The notes: a model not told the origin generated them from the letters alone. 64,000 nucleotides of DNA from an uncultured Collinsella sp. (GCA_902494715.1 CABUUJ010000002.1:34027-98026), one strand, 5' to 3'. Positions 41,628 to 50,306 are shown, counted from the first letter of the stretch. Translations and numbers: made by a program.

Positions 41628-42071
41628 ATGGCAAAAGAGGGAAAGAAGCCGATCGGCAAGATCATTCTGGGTGTCATCGTGGTGCTCGTTGTTGCCGGCG
41701 TCGTAGGTTCTATGGGCGGTAACTCGTCCGATTCGTCTACGGGTGATGCAGCAAAGCCTGCCGAACAGACCCAGCAAGTCGAGGAGAAAAAAGAGGCACA
41801 AGAACCCTATACGGTTTCGGATGAGGCCGGGGATACGTCTAATCAGTTCGCGTATAAGATCACTGGCACGTTGACCAATAATACGGATAAAGAGCAAAGC
41901 TACATTCAGATTGAGTATGTTCTGTATGACGCAGACGGCAATCAGGTGGGAACGGCTCTTGCGAACACCAACCATCTCAAAGCGGGCGGCACCTGGAAGT
42001 TCGAAGCGATGAGCACGGTATCTCCCGATCAGGTTGCCAGCTGGGAACGTTCTGACGTGAGCGGTTTTTAA
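41628..42071 (+). CDS. Membrane-anchored FxLYD-domain protein
   Basis: A 147-residue protein. One N-terminal transmembrane helix (IGKIILGVIVVLVVAGVVGSMGG, about residues 9-31) is followed by a Ser/Glu/Gln-rich spacer and a domain of about 75 residues with the FxLYD pattern (YKITGTLTNNTDKEQSYIQIEYVLYDADGNQVGTALANTNHLKAGGTWKFEA). FxLYD domains are small exposed beta-sandwiches on Gram-positive cell surfaces; no activity is assigned. RBS AGGAAGG precedes ATG 41628. No lipobox Cys is seen, so anchoring is by the helix. Confidence 0.83.
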   Translation: MAKEGKKPIGKIILGVIVVLVVAGVVGSMGGNSSDSSTGDAAKPAEQTQQVEEKKEAQEPYTVSDEAGDTSNQFAYKITGTLTNNTDKEQSYIQIEYVLYDADGNQVGTALANTNHLKAGGTWKFEAMSTVSPDQVASWERSDVSGF

Positions 42072-42117
42072 CTAGAATTAAAAACATGGTTACTATGCGA
42101 GCTGGGGGTGAGGTCGT

Positions 42118-42540
42118 ATGCCCGATAAGAAGCTAACCGAAGAGTTGCTCAACGAGCTGCTTGACGCCCCGAGTATCGAGGGCTATATCAAAGAGCACGA
42201 CTTTACCGCCCCGTCACTTTCGGAGTATCTGAAACAGCTTTTGGAAGAAAAGGGGCTGGAGCGCTCGCGCGTGGTGCGTATGGCCGACCTCAACGAGACG
42301 TTTGGCTATCAGATCTTTACCGGTGCGCGGCATCCGAGCCGCAATAAGGTGCTGCAGATTGCCTTTGCCATGGCGCTGACGCTCAAGGAGACCAACCGCG
42401 CCTTGTCGGCGGCGGGCGCCAATGTCCTCAACTGCAAGGACCGCCGTGACGCCATCATCATTTTCTGTATCGATCGTGGCTGCAGCCTACAAAAGGTGAA
42501 CGAGGAGCTGTATCGCTTTGGTGAAGAAACGGTGAGCTAA
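42118..42540 (+). CDS. HTH-like protein paired with Ser/Thr kinase
   Basis: A 140-residue soluble protein. The central part (LSEYLKQLLEEKGLERSRVVRMADLNETFGYQIFTGARHPSRNKVLQIAFAMALTLKETNRALSAAG) has the rhythm of an XRE-type helix-turn-helix with a long fourth helix. The rest is helical (DAIIIFCIDRGCSLQKVNEELYRFGEE). No Cys cluster or catalytic motif. It precedes a membrane-bound Ser/Thr kinase by 86 bases in the same direction. The pair may be a regulator and its kinase; this is inference. Confidence 0.7.
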   Translation: MPDKKLTEELLNELLDAPSIEGYIKEHDFTAPSLSEYLKQLLEEKGLERSRVVRMADLNETFGYQIFTGARHPSRNKVLQIAFAMALTLKETNRALSAAGANVLNCKDRRDAIIIFCIDRGCSLQKVNEELYRFGEETVS

Positions 42541-42584
42541 CAGTTAGCTGTCGGCGGAAGCGCCGTTCACGATATTTAGAACGT

Positions 42585-42620
42585 GCAGGGCACGGGCGTC
42601 ATGGGGCGTCCGCGCCCTGC
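42585..42620 (+). terminator. Weak hairpin between HTH-like and kinase genes
   Basis: GCAGGGC (42585-42591) and GCCCTGC (42614-42620) close a GC-rich loop; no T-run follows. It could be an attenuator or promoter-proximal structure. Confidence 0.35.
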
Positions 42621-42626
42621 GTTATC

Positions 42627-44009
42627 ATGGACGCTATGGATACTCAGAGCCCAACATATTCCGATGACGAGCTGACCGCTGCGCTCGCCGGACAGCTGGC
42701 GTCACTTGAGCGTGATGACAGCTATCGCGTAGACCGTGTGCTCAAGCACTCCGACGTCGAGACGACCGAGCTCGTGTACTTTGAGGGCTCCGGCGGAGGA
42801 TCTCTTGGCCCCTTTGTTCGCAAGTGCATCGACGCGTCGGCCCAGATTGGCGGGGCGTATGAACGCCTGTTTGCGGCCCAGCATGCCGGGCGACGTTACG
42901 AGCACTTGCCTCGGATTGTCGATTGCCGCCGCGTGGGCGACGAGCTTTGCGTGGTCATGGAATACATCGAAGGCGAAACGCTCGGGGCCCTGGTGGGGCG
43001 TTTGGGTGCGACGCCCGATTATGCTTGTGAGCTGTTTGGCGCCCTTTGTGATGCAGTTGCGGAGCTCCATGCCGGCTTTGCGTCGGCGGGGGAGATGGCC
43101 GCTCCGGTGATCCATCGCGACCTAAAGCCCTCGAATATCATCGTGTCGGGCGCGAATTATACGCCCGATACAGGCATGACGTTTTCATCGCTGGTGATTA
43201 TCGATTTGGGAATCGCTCGCGTGTGGCGCGAGGGAGCCGATGCCGATACCGTTAAGTTTGGCACGCGTCCCTATGCGCCGCCCGAGCAGTATGGTTTTGG
43301 CCAGACGAGCGTGCGCAGCGATGTCTATGCGCTCGGTGCCCTGCTGTTCTTTTGTCTGACGGGGGCCGATCCCAAGCCAGGTCGGAACATACGCGAGCAA
43401 TGCGAGGCACGTGACGTCCCCGCCTCGCTTGCCGATGTTATTTGCATGGCGATGGCGCTCGATCCGGACAAGCGCTTTGCAAGCGCGAAGGCGCTAGGGC
43501 ACGCTGCACGCGCATCGTATGCGTCGTCCGCGCCGAATGCTGCTTCCTTCCAAGAGCCTCCGGAGCGGCGAGCCGTGTGCCCTGCGCCCGTGCTCCCCAC
43601 GGATCAGTCTCAGGGTGGATTGCCGTTGGTGCCTGAGCGCCCGAATTTACTCTCCCGCATTCCCGACACCGTTGGGCGCATTTGGAACGCATTCGTCTAT
43701 CTTTCGCTACTTGTTTTCTTTGCCGGAAGCCATTTTGCCGTTTTTCATCCTACGGACGCCAACCAAAACTACCCGATGTGGTTTCTCGCGATTGAGTATT
43801 TTATCTTCGTCGACGCTCTCGTAGTGCTCATTCATTTTGTGATGCTCGACAAACGCCGCCTTCGCCGGCGGTTTGAGCTACTCGATAGATACCGCGGTAA
43901 AAAGCTTGCAAAGCTCTGGCTCAAGGCTATGGGTGTGCTCTTGTTGGCAATGATTATCATTGTTGCCATTGCAAACGCGACCGGCGTCGTCGATACCTCC
44001 GTCGCGTAA
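42627..44009 (+). CDS. Membrane-anchored Ser/Thr protein kinase
   Basis: A 460-residue Hanks-type kinase. Visible motifs: VVMEYIEGETLG hinge, the catalytic loop VIHRDLKPSNIIV (about residue 160), the metal site IIDLGIARV (DLG instead of the more common DFG), the activation segment FGTRPYAPPEQYG and RSDVYALGALLFFCLTG. The ATP Lys is probably in PFVRKCIDAS. The C-terminal part carries three hydrophobic helices (AFVYLSLLVFFAGSHFAVF, LAIEYFIFVDALVVLIHFVML, AMGVLLLAMIIIVAIANA) and no PASTA domain. The start could also be the ATG at 42636; neither has a good RBS. Follows the HTH-like gene. Confidence 0.85.
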   Translation: MDAMDTQSPTYSDDELTAALAGQLASLERDDSYRVDRVLKHSDVETTELVYFEGSGGGSLGPFVRKCIDASAQIGGAYERLFAAQHAGRRYEHLPRIVDCRRVGDELCVVMEYIEGETLGALVGRLGATPDYACELFGALCDAVAELHAGFASAGEMAAPVIHRDLKPSNIIVSGANYTPDTGMTFSSLVIIDLGIARVWREGADADTVKFGTRPYAPPEQYGFGQTSVRSDVYALGALLFFCLTGADPKPGRNIREQCEARDVPASLADVICMAMALDPDKRFASAKALGHAARASYASSAPNAASFQEPPERRAVCPAPVLPTDQSQGGLPLVPERPNLLSRIPDTVGRIWNAFVYLSLLVFFAGSHFAVFHPTDANQNYPMWFLAIEYFIFVDALVVLIHFVMLDKRRLRRRFELLDRYRGKKLAKLWLKAMGVLLLAMIIIVAIANATGVVDTSVA

Positions 44010-44014
44010 AAGAA

Positions 44015-44038
44015 AAAGGGCCCCAATTGGGGCCCTTT
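44015..44038. terminator. Bidirectional terminator between kinase and cell-wall hydrolase
   Basis: A perfect 24-base palindrome (AAAGGGCCCC-AATT-GGGGCCCTTT) between convergent genes. Confidence 0.85.
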
Positions 44039-44048
44039 GACGTTGATC

Positions 44049-45182
44049 TTAGATGCGGTTCATCTGGGTTGCAACCTTGTTGTACCAGTCCTGCCACGTG
44101 GGCGGGCAGTACTTTTTGGCGGCTGCCGGGGTAAGCGTGGAGCCATAGTTGGCGCCCAGGTAGGCAACGTGGGCAGAGACGCCCTCGCTCCAGCTACCAA
44201 AGCTCCGCCAGCCGCCGCCGCGGGCGCTCCAGCCCCAGGCGTTATAGGAGCCGGCACAATAGAGGCCCTTGCTGCTCTCGATGCAGGCGATGGCGGGAGA
44301 CCAGCGAGGGTCAACACCGGTGTTCCAGGCTGCCACGGCAAAGTTGTAACCTTGGCCTGCCATGGGGGAGCCGGCGAGGTAGTTGTCGATGCGACTCGTC
44401 CACTCGTTGATAAACGAGTCGTAATCGGAGTTGCCGGTATTGGAGCTGTTCACCGTGGTGTCGATGGTGGTGTTGGCGTTATTGGCCTGGCTGTTGGAGT
44501 TGTTGCCGCTCACGCCCTCGCCCGAGAGCTTCTCGGCGGCAGCGGCCTTGTCGGCCTCGAGCTTGGCCAGCTCGGCGGCATTCTCCTGCTCGGCCTTTGC
44601 CTGGGCTTCGCTGCGAAGCTGCTGGGCCTGTGCCAGTGCGTCCTCGGCGGTTTTCTGCTCGGTCTCGAGTTGGGACTTGGCCTGCTCGAGCTCGGTCTTG
44701 TTCTGCTCGAGTTCGGTCTGCATCTTGTTGAGCTCTTCGATCTCATCGACGCTCGAGCTCGTGATCTGGTTGGTGTACTTGCAGGTGGTGATGAACTCGC
44801 CCAGGCTCTGCGCGTTGACCAGGAAGCTCACGATGGGGTTGGTGCCCTTCTGGTACTTATACAGATCGCGCATGGCGGAGCTCGCCTTGGCCTGTTGATC
44901 GGGAAGTTCGGCTTCGATCTTCTCGATGCTTGCCTCGTTAGTGTCGATTTGCTTCTGCAGATCCTCGAGCTTGGTGCGGGCTTCGTTGTAGGCACTCGTG
45001 GCGGTTTCGATTTTCTGCTGGGCAGCGGAAAGCTGATCCTGCGTTGCCTGCGAGGCGGCATAGGCTGCGACGGGGGAGAGCATCGGCGCGGCCGTCAGTG
45101 CAACGGCGAGCGCGGCGCTCGTGATGATACGAGCCGGCTTCGACGCGATGAGCGCTGCGGTGCGATGGTTCGAATGCTGCAT
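44049..45182 (-). CDS. Secreted coiled-coil peptidoglycan hydrolase
   Basis: A 377-residue exported protein. The signal peptide includes ARIITSAALAVALTAAPMLSPVAAYA, with cleavage expected after AYA. Residues about 45-205 form a long coiled coil (LSAAQQKIETATSAYNEARTKL..., LEQNKTELEQAKSQLETEQKTAEDAL) like that of PcsB/CwlO-type proteins. After an Asn/Ser/Thr-rich linker the last 120 residues form a glucosaminidase/lysozyme-like domain: GVDPRWSPAIACIESSKGLYCAGSYNAWGW and SWSEGVSAHVAYLG, where Glu of IESSKG is the likely catalytic acid. It probably acts in cell separation. Start ATG 45182; the frame to 45197 would use a TTG. Confidence 0.85.
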   Translation of the reverse strand: MQHSNHRTAALIASKPARIITSAALAVALTAAPMLSPVAAYAASQATQDQLSAAQQKIETATSAYNEARTKLEDLQKQIDTNEASIEKIEAELPDQQAKASSAMRDLYKYQKGTNPIVSFLVNAQSLGEFITTCKYTNQITSSSVDEIEELNKMQTELEQNKTELEQAKSQLETEQKTAEDALAQAQQLRSEAQAKAEQENAAELAKLEADKAAAAEKLSGEGVSGNNSNSQANNANTTIDTTVNSSNTGNSDYDSFINEWTSRIDNYLAGSPMAGQGYNFAVAAWNTGVDPRWSPAIACIESSKGLYCAGSYNAWGWSARGGGWRSFGSWSEGVSAHVAYLGANYGSTLTPAAAKKYCPPTWQDWYNKVATQMNRI

Positions 45183-45225
45183 CCAGTCCCTCTGCAATCA
45201 ATCGTAGGTTATAGTTCGAAAGGTA

Positions 45226-45306
45226 TTCTACTACTGCTTTCGACCTCAACTTGAACCTTAAAGGTTCTAAAGGGTCAAGTTGAACTTGAGGTTTTGGCCT
45301 TGACCT
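45226..45306. promoter_or_regulatory. Repeat-rich control region, MerR-like dyads
   Basis: Within 80 bases there are CCTCAACTTGAAC and GTTGAACTTGAGG, an odd dyad GAACCTT-A-AAGGTTC, and a further TCAACTTTAACG later. Dyads of CTCAA/TTGAG and AACCTTxAAGGTT type are typical of MerR-family operators. It lies between the divergent cell-wall hydrolase and ATP-grasp genes. The rest of the intergenic stretch (45183-45496) shows no gene. Confidence 0.45.
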
Positions 45307-45496
45307 GCAGTTATAGTGAATTGTTAAGAAACCATAGAGTTCAACTTTAACGTTACGGAACCCTGCGGGCTCGATCATAAGCGCCTGCTTGCCATAGATA
45401 TGGTGGAACTTTGGGAAGCGGCGGTTTGGCACGCTAGAATAAACCAGTTGCATAAAGACCGCCCATCGTACGGGCAGTTGATGATAGGAAGTTTCC

Positions 45497-46753
45497 ATGG
45501 CATTGCAGTTTACTGAGCGCGAGTTTATACCCGTGCTGCTCGGCGGCGATATCAACGCCTATTCGGTGGCGCGCGCCTTCTACGAGGAGTATCAGGTCAA
45601 GAGCCTGGTCTTTGGCAAGTATCAGACGGGTCCTGCATACCGCAGCCAGATTATCGACTATACGCCCAATGTGGATATTGACACCATGCCGGTCATGATC
45701 GAGACCGTCAACGGCATTGCACAGGCCAATCCCGATAAGAAGATTATCCTCATGGGCTGCGGCGATAACTACGTCGCGCTTGCCGCACAGGCTCAGGATG
45801 CCGGCCAGCTTGCCTCCAACGTCATCGCGCCCTATGCGCCCTACAGCATGCTCGAGCAGTGCCAGAAGAAGGAGATCTTCTACGAGCTGTGCGAGAAGCA
45901 CGGTGTGTCCTATCCGCACACGTTTACCTTTACCATGGCGATGCTCAACGCCCAGGGCGAGGCTTCCGCCGAGGTGCTCGACCAGATCGACTTCCCTTTC
46001 CCGATGATTCTGAAGCCCTCTGACGGCATCATGTGGTGGGAGCACGAGTTCGAGGGCCAGAAGAAGGCCTACGAGATTGCCGATCGCGCCGAGCTGGAGC
46101 AGGTCATTCGCGATGTGTACGCCAGTGGCTACACCGATGATCTCATCTTGCAGGACCGCGTGCCCGGCAACGACGAGTACATGCGCGTGCTTACCAGCTA
46201 TTCCGACCGCAACGGCAAGGTTCGCATGATGTGCCTGGGCCACGTGCTGCTCGAGGAGCACCAGCCTCACGGCGTCGGCAACCATGCATGCATCATTACC
46301 GAGTCTAACGACGAGCTCATGGGCGGCGTGCGCAAGTTACTCGAGGACCTTAAGTTTACGGGCTTCTCCAACTTCGACGTCAAGTACGACCAGCGCGATG
46401 GTTCGTTTAAGTTCTTTGACTTCAACACGCGTCAGGGCCGCAGTAACTACTACGTCACCAACAGCGGCTTTAACGTTGCCAAATACGTGGTGGATGAGTA
46501 CGTGTACAACCGCCCGTTTGAGCCTGAGTTTGTGACGGCGCAGGACGAGGCGCTGTGGATGGTCGTCCCCATGGGCGTCGTTGACAAGTACGTCAAGGAC
46601 CCCGAGTTGCGTGCGAAGGCGCATCGTCTGGCCAAGGAGGGCAAGGCTGCCGATCCTTCGTTTATGAAGGGCGACTTTGTCTTTAACCGCTGGCTGCGCA
46701 TGTGGCACACCAAGTTGCGTCACTTTAAGCTGTTCAAGACGTATTACAAATAG
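45497..46753 (+). CDS. ATP-grasp ligase, D-aspartate ligase-like
   Basis: A 418-residue ATP-grasp enzyme of the carboxylate-amine ligase group to which the enterococcal D-aspartate ligase Asl belongs. Seen: the N-terminal binding half (VLLGGDINAYSVARAFYEEY), CGDNYVALAAQ, FPMILKPSDGIMWWEHEFEGQKKAY (ATP Lys), YTDDLILQDRVPGNDEYM, and the metal-binding FFDFNTRQGRSNYYVTNSGFNVAKYVVDEYV. RBS ATAGGAAG before ATG 45497. An Asp/Glu racemase follows 85 bases on, so ligating racemase-made D-Asp to a peptidoglycan precursor side chain is the best hypothesis. Confidence 0.85.
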   Translation: MALQFTEREFIPVLLGGDINAYSVARAFYEEYQVKSLVFGKYQTGPAYRSQIIDYTPNVDIDTMPVMIETVNGIAQANPDKKIILMGCGDNYVALAAQAQDAGQLASNVIAPYAPYSMLEQCQKKEIFYELCEKHGVSYPHTFTFTMAMLNAQGEASAEVLDQIDFPFPMILKPSDGIMWWEHEFEGQKKAYEIADRAELEQVIRDVYASGYTDDLILQDRVPGNDEYMRVLTSYSDRNGKVRMMCLGHVLLEEHQPHGVGNHACIITESNDELMGGVRKLLEDLKFTGFSNFDVKYDQRDGSFKFFDFNTRQGRSNYYVTNSGFNVAKYVVDEYVYNRPFEPEFVTAQDEALWMVVPMGVVDKYVKDPELRAKAHRLAKEGKAADPSFMKGDFVFNRWLRMWHTKLRHFKLFKTYYK

Positions 46754-46838
46754 GATGAACGTCGCGCCCGCCCGGTTTGTATCGGGCGGGCGCGGGTATG
46801 ATACGCGCAATGGTGCGAGTGTCACCAAGGAGGCGGCG

Positions 46839-47585
46839 ATGGAAAAACTGGGAGTTATCGGCGGTATGGGCGCCGAGGCCACGTCGTATTACTACGACCA
46901 GGTGGTGCGTCACACGGCGGCCGCCTGCGATCAGGAGCATATCGACATGGTGGTGCTCTCTAAGTCGACCATGCCCGACCGTACGCTGGCCATCAAGACC
47001 GGCGAGCATGCCGAGCTGCTGGCGACCATGAAGGAATGTGCGCAGGCGCTCGAGGGGCTGGGCTGTGCGCACATTGCCATTCCCTGCAACACGTCACACT
47101 ACTTCTACGACCAGATCCAGTCGTTTACCAAGGTGCCGATTATCCATATGCCGCGCGAGTCGGTTCGCTATGCCCTGGCGGGCGCGGTGATGGGGGAGTG
47201 CGAGTTCGACCCCAACTTGAGCATGCCGGCCGAGCCGGTGCGCAAGATCGGCATTATGGGTACCGACGGCACCGTGGGCGCCGGCGTCTACGGGCGCGAG
47301 TGCGAGGCGGCAGGTGTCGAAGTCGTCTACCCCAGCGAGAAGCGTCAGGCCGACGTGATGTCGCTCATCTACGATGACGTGAAGGCAGGACGCGAGCCCG
47401 ATATGGATAAGTTCGATCGTGTGATGTGGGAGTTCGCTCGCAGCGGCTGCGATCGCGTCATCCTGGCCTGCACCGAGCTCTCGGTGCTGCAAAAGTACCG
47501 AGAGATGCCCGAGATCACTCTCGACGCTATGGACGTCCTGGTACGCGAGTCCATTATCCGTAGCGGAGCCCCCTACCGCCTGTAG
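46839..47585 (+). CDS. Aspartate/glutamate racemase family protein
   Basis: A 248-residue Asp/Glu racemase. The two catalytic Cys lie in AIPCNTSHYFYDQI (about residue 83) and VILACTELSVLQ (about residue 208), with the N-terminal LGVIGGMGAEATSYYYDQVV and the GIMGTDGTVGAGVY motif of the aspartate racemase subgroup. Cofactor-independent. RBS AAGGAGG before ATG 46839. Paired with the ATP-grasp gene; a supplier of D-Asp for the peptidoglycan bridge. Collinsella peptidoglycan is, from memory, an ornithine-aspartate type (A4beta), which would fit. Confidence 0.9.
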   Translation: MEKLGVIGGMGAEATSYYYDQVVRHTAAACDQEHIDMVVLSKSTMPDRTLAIKTGEHAELLATMKECAQALEGLGCAHIAIPCNTSHYFYDQIQSFTKVPIIHMPRESVRYALAGAVMGECEFDPNLSMPAEPVRKIGIMGTDGTVGAGVYGRECEAAGVEVVYPSEKRQADVMSLIYDDVKAGREPDMDKFDRVMWEFARSGCDRVILACTELSVLQKYREMPEITLDAMDVLVRESIIRSGAPYRL

Positions 47586-47596
47586 CCCTCGACCTG

Positions 47597-47640
47597 CCAA
47601 AAAGGGACAGGTTTATTTTGGTTGGTTTTATCTTGGAAAA
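47597..47640. repeat. REP-like sequence after the racemase gene
   Basis: AAAAAGGGACAGGTTTATTTT within a CCAAAA...TTTTGG arrangement. The GGGACAGGTTTATTTT wording is common in extragenic REP-like repeats linked with Y1 transposases in other bacteria; recalled, not searched. Confidence 0.45.
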
Positions 47641-47644
47641 CAGT

Positions 47645-47680
47645 AAGGCCCCGGCTCGTTTGATGCGAGCCGGGGCCTTT
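47645..47680. terminator. Bidirectional terminator between racemase and ecfT
   Basis: A perfect 14-bp stem (47645-47658 with 47666-47679) with a 7-base loop and TT/AA flanks. Confidence 0.85.
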
Positions 47681-47709
47681 TGCGTTTGTCGGTTGCCGGT
47701 GACGATGGG

Positions 47710-48456
47710 TTAGAACAGGAAGCCGAGGACGATGAGGGCAATGCTGACAATAAGTATGGCAATGTCCAGACCCTTGATGGGGTATCGCTTGTACGAGCTC
47801 GCGCGCGTACGCAGGTAGAAGCCACGTTGCTCTGCCGCCAAGGCCGTGGCATCGGTTTTACCCACGCTCGAGATCAGTAGCGGCACGCACAGCGGCAGCA
47901 TGAGCTTGAGCTTCTTGATGGGGTTCTTGGTGTCATACTCGACGCCGCGTGCGGTCTGCGCCTCCATGATGGCGTTCATCTCCTGGCCAAACACCGGCAC
48001 AAAGCGCAGTGCCGTGGTAAAGGTGAAGGCGTAGCGATACGGCACGTGCAACACCTCCACGCAGGCGTTGGCAAGGTCGTTGAGCTTGGTCACCATGAGC
48101 ATCAGGATGAGTGGTAGCGCTACGCCCAGCAGGCGCAGGCATGCCTTGGAGCCGGTGATGAGACCCGTGTCGGTAACGAAGCCCCACACGATGTTGCCAT
48201 CGCGCATAAAAGCCAGCTGCAGCACCAGCATGATGAACGCGAGCGGAATCAGCAGCTTGAGCAGCGCGAGCAGGCGGTCGACGACACCGGCGTAGGCTCC
48301 CAGCGCGAGCGTGAGCGCCAGAAAGCCCAGCAGTGCCACATAGGTGTCGGACAAGAAAATGCCGATGATGATGGCGGCGGCGAGGGCCAGTTTGATGACG
48401 GGGTTCAGGCGGTGTAGCAGCGTGTCACCCGGCATGTAGTCGATGACGTTAACCAC
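47710..48456 (-). CDS. ecfT: ECF transporter transmembrane subunit EcfT
   Basis: A 248-residue EcfT-type membrane protein. Five to six hydrophobic helices are visible, and the coupling-helix motifs that bind the ATPases are ARGVEYD (first A-R-G) and AAEQRGFYLRTR (second A-x-x-x-R-G). The opening GDTLLHRLNPVIKLALAAAII is typical. The start is GTG 48456, overlapping the EcfA stop by 8 bases; longer frames lie wholly inside that gene. Last gene of the tryptophan-type ECF operon. Confidence 0.9.
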   Translation of the reverse strand: MVNVIDYMPGDTLLHRLNPVIKLALAAAIIIGIFLSDTYVALLGFLALTLALGAYAGVVDRLLALLKLLIPLAFIMLVLQLAFMRDGNIVWGFVTDTGLITGSKACLRLLGVALPLILMLMVTKLNDLANACVEVLHVPYRYAFTFTTALRFVPVFGQEMNAIMEAQTARGVEYDTKNPIKKLKLMLPLCVPLLISSVGKTDATALAAEQRGFYLRTRASSYKRYPIKGLDIAILIVSIALIVLGFLF

Positions 48457-50200
48457 GGCGGACCATCTCCTCGGTAATGCGTACGATATCAGTGACCTCA
48501 CTCACCTGCGTAAAGGCGGGCGAGACGGTAGATGCCAGACGGCGCGAGAGTTCGATGACCTGGGGCGGCTCAACGTAGGCTTGCTGCATGAGTTCGATGT
48601 TCGAGAACAGTTCGTGCGTGCGGCCCCGGTCGAGGATGCGACCGTTGGCCATCACCACGATGCGTTCGGCAAAGTCGGAAACGACTTCCATGTCGTGACA
48701 GACCATGATGACGGCGCAACCGCGCTCGGCCATGGTGCGCACCGTTTCCATCACAGTCATGCACTCGCGGTAGTCCAGACCGCTCGTAGGCTCGTCGAGC
48801 ACCACGATCTTGGGCTCGACCACTACAACGGAGGCGAGTGCCACCATCTGGCGCTGGCCGCGCGACAGCGAGAACGGTGCCTCGTCGGCGGGCAGACCAA
48901 AACGGTCGATGACCAGCTGGGAGCGACGCAGAGCTTCGGCGCGGTCGATGCCGGCAAGTTCTAGACCAAAGGCGACCTCGTCGAGCACGGTGTCTTTACA
49001 GATTTGGCGGTCGGGGTTCTGGAAAAGCGTTGCCACTTCGCGTGCGATGCGGCTCGTGGGAACCGATGCCGTGTCCAAGCCCGTAACGCGTACGCTGCCC
49101 GATGCGGGCCTGAGCAAACCCGTGAGCAGTTTGGTGAGCGTGGTTTTGCCGGCTCCGTTTTGGCCGACAATGCCCACGAGCTCGCCGGGGTAGAGCGTCA
49201 AGTTGAGGTCGTGGACGGCGGCGCCTCCATGGGGGTAGGAAAACTCGACATGGTCAAAGGCGAGCACCGGCTCGGCGTCTTTCGCATGCGGGCGCAGCGA
49301 CGGTGCGTGCGGGGAGCCGGCTGGCGCCTGGGTATCACTTGTCGCACGGTCGGGGTCGACGATTTCCGTGATCAGGCGTTCTGCTTCGTCGACATCCAGG
49401 CAGGGCGTGCCGCTTACCAGGCCATCGGCCTCGAGACTGTTGAAGATGCGCGTGACGCGCGGGCAATCGACACCGATGGCGCGAAGCTTGTCGGTGTGCG
49501 CAAAGACCTCGTGCGGCTCACCTTGCAGCGCGATTTGGCCGTGATCGAGCACCAACACACGGTTGCAGTACTCCGAAAGCAAGGCGACCTTTTGCTCAAC
49601 AATGACGATGGTGATGCCGAGCGTGCGGTTTGCCTCACGCAGTGTCTCGAAGACCAAGGTGGAACTGGCGGGGTCGAGTGCTGCGGTTGGCTCATCGAGC
49701 ACTAAGACGCGCGGGCGCATGGCGAGGATGGCAGCGATGGCTACCTTTTGCTTTTGGCCGCCCGAGAGGGTGGCAATCTCGCGGTCGCGCAGGTCGCTAA
49801 TGCCGACGGTCTTAAGCGTCTCGCTCACGCGCTGCTCGATTTGGTCGTGCGGAACGCCAAAGTTCTCGAGACCAAAGAGCATTTCATCCTCAACGACCGA
49901 AGCGACCATCTGCGTGTCGATGTCTTGCAGCACGCTGCCGACAATCTGCGATATGTCGGTGAGCGAGACCTCGCAGGTGTCGTGGCCGTCAACTAACACG
50001 GAGCCATAAAAGGCGCCGGTGTAGTGGTGAGGCACGGCGCCCGACAGACAGGCGGCAAGTGTGGACTTGCCGGCGCCCGAGGGCCCGATGATGCCAATGA
50101 AATCTCCCTTGTTCACGCTGAACGAGACGTGGCTGAGCGCCTGCTCGGTTTGCGCGCCATAGGAGAACGAGACATCGTCGACGTTGATGATCGTTTCCAT
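48449..50200 (-). CDS. Fused ECF ATPase (EcfA-EcfA')
   Basis: A 583-residue protein containing two complete ATP-binding cassettes in one chain. First: GIIGPSGAGKST, Q-loop GSVLQDIDTQ, LSGGQKQKVAIA, VLVLDEPTAALDP. Second (from about residue 320): GIVGQNGAGKTT, LFQNPDRQI, LSRGQRQMVALA, IVVLDEPTSGLD, MVCHDME. In many bacteria these are two genes (ecfA1, ecfA2). A linker of about 60 residues rich in Asp, Pro and Ala joins them. ATG 50200 sits between the EcfS gene (with a 214-base insert of repeats) and ecfT. Energises Trp uptake in this operon. Confidence 0.92.
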   Translation of the reverse strand: METIINVDDVSFSYGAQTEQALSHVSFSVNKGDFIGIIGPSGAGKSTLAACLSGAVPHHYTGAFYGSVLVDGHDTCEVSLTDISQIVGSVLQDIDTQMVASVVEDEMLFGLENFGVPHDQIEQRVSETLKTVGISDLRDREIATLSGGQKQKVAIAAILAMRPRVLVLDEPTAALDPASSTLVFETLREANRTLGITIVIVEQKVALLSEYCNRVLVLDHGQIALQGEPHEVFAHTDKLRAIGVDCPRVTRIFNSLEADGLVSGTPCLDVDEAERLITEIVDPDRATSDTQAPAGSPHAPSLRPHAKDAEPVLAFDHVEFSYPHGGAAVHDLNLTLYPGELVGIVGQNGAGKTTLTKLLTGLLRPASGSVRVTGLDTASVPTSRIAREVATLFQNPDRQICKDTVLDEVAFGLELAGIDRAEALRRSQLVIDRFGLPADEAPFSLSRGQRQMVALASVVVVEPKIVVLDEPTSGLDYRECMTVMETVRTMAERGCAVIMVCHDMEVVSDFAERIVVMANGRILDRGRTHELFSNIELMQQAYVEPPQVIELSRRLASTVSPAFTQVSEVTDIVRITEEMVRRG

Positions 50201-50220
50201 GGATACCTTTCATAGTCATC

Positions 50221-50260
50221 GGGGACGTTCTTATATGACTAGTCGTTTAAGAACGTCCCC
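50221..50260. repeat. REP-like hairpin within the ECF operon
   Basis: Perfect 13-bp arms (50221-50233 and 50248-50260, GGGGACGTTCTTA) around a 14-base loop, followed by AAAAA. Typical of REP palindromes. Confidence 0.65.
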
Positions 50261-50306
50261 AAAAAGCTCGTTGTTTGGGACAGTCTTTGGTGGTGAAGCA
50301 CGGAGA

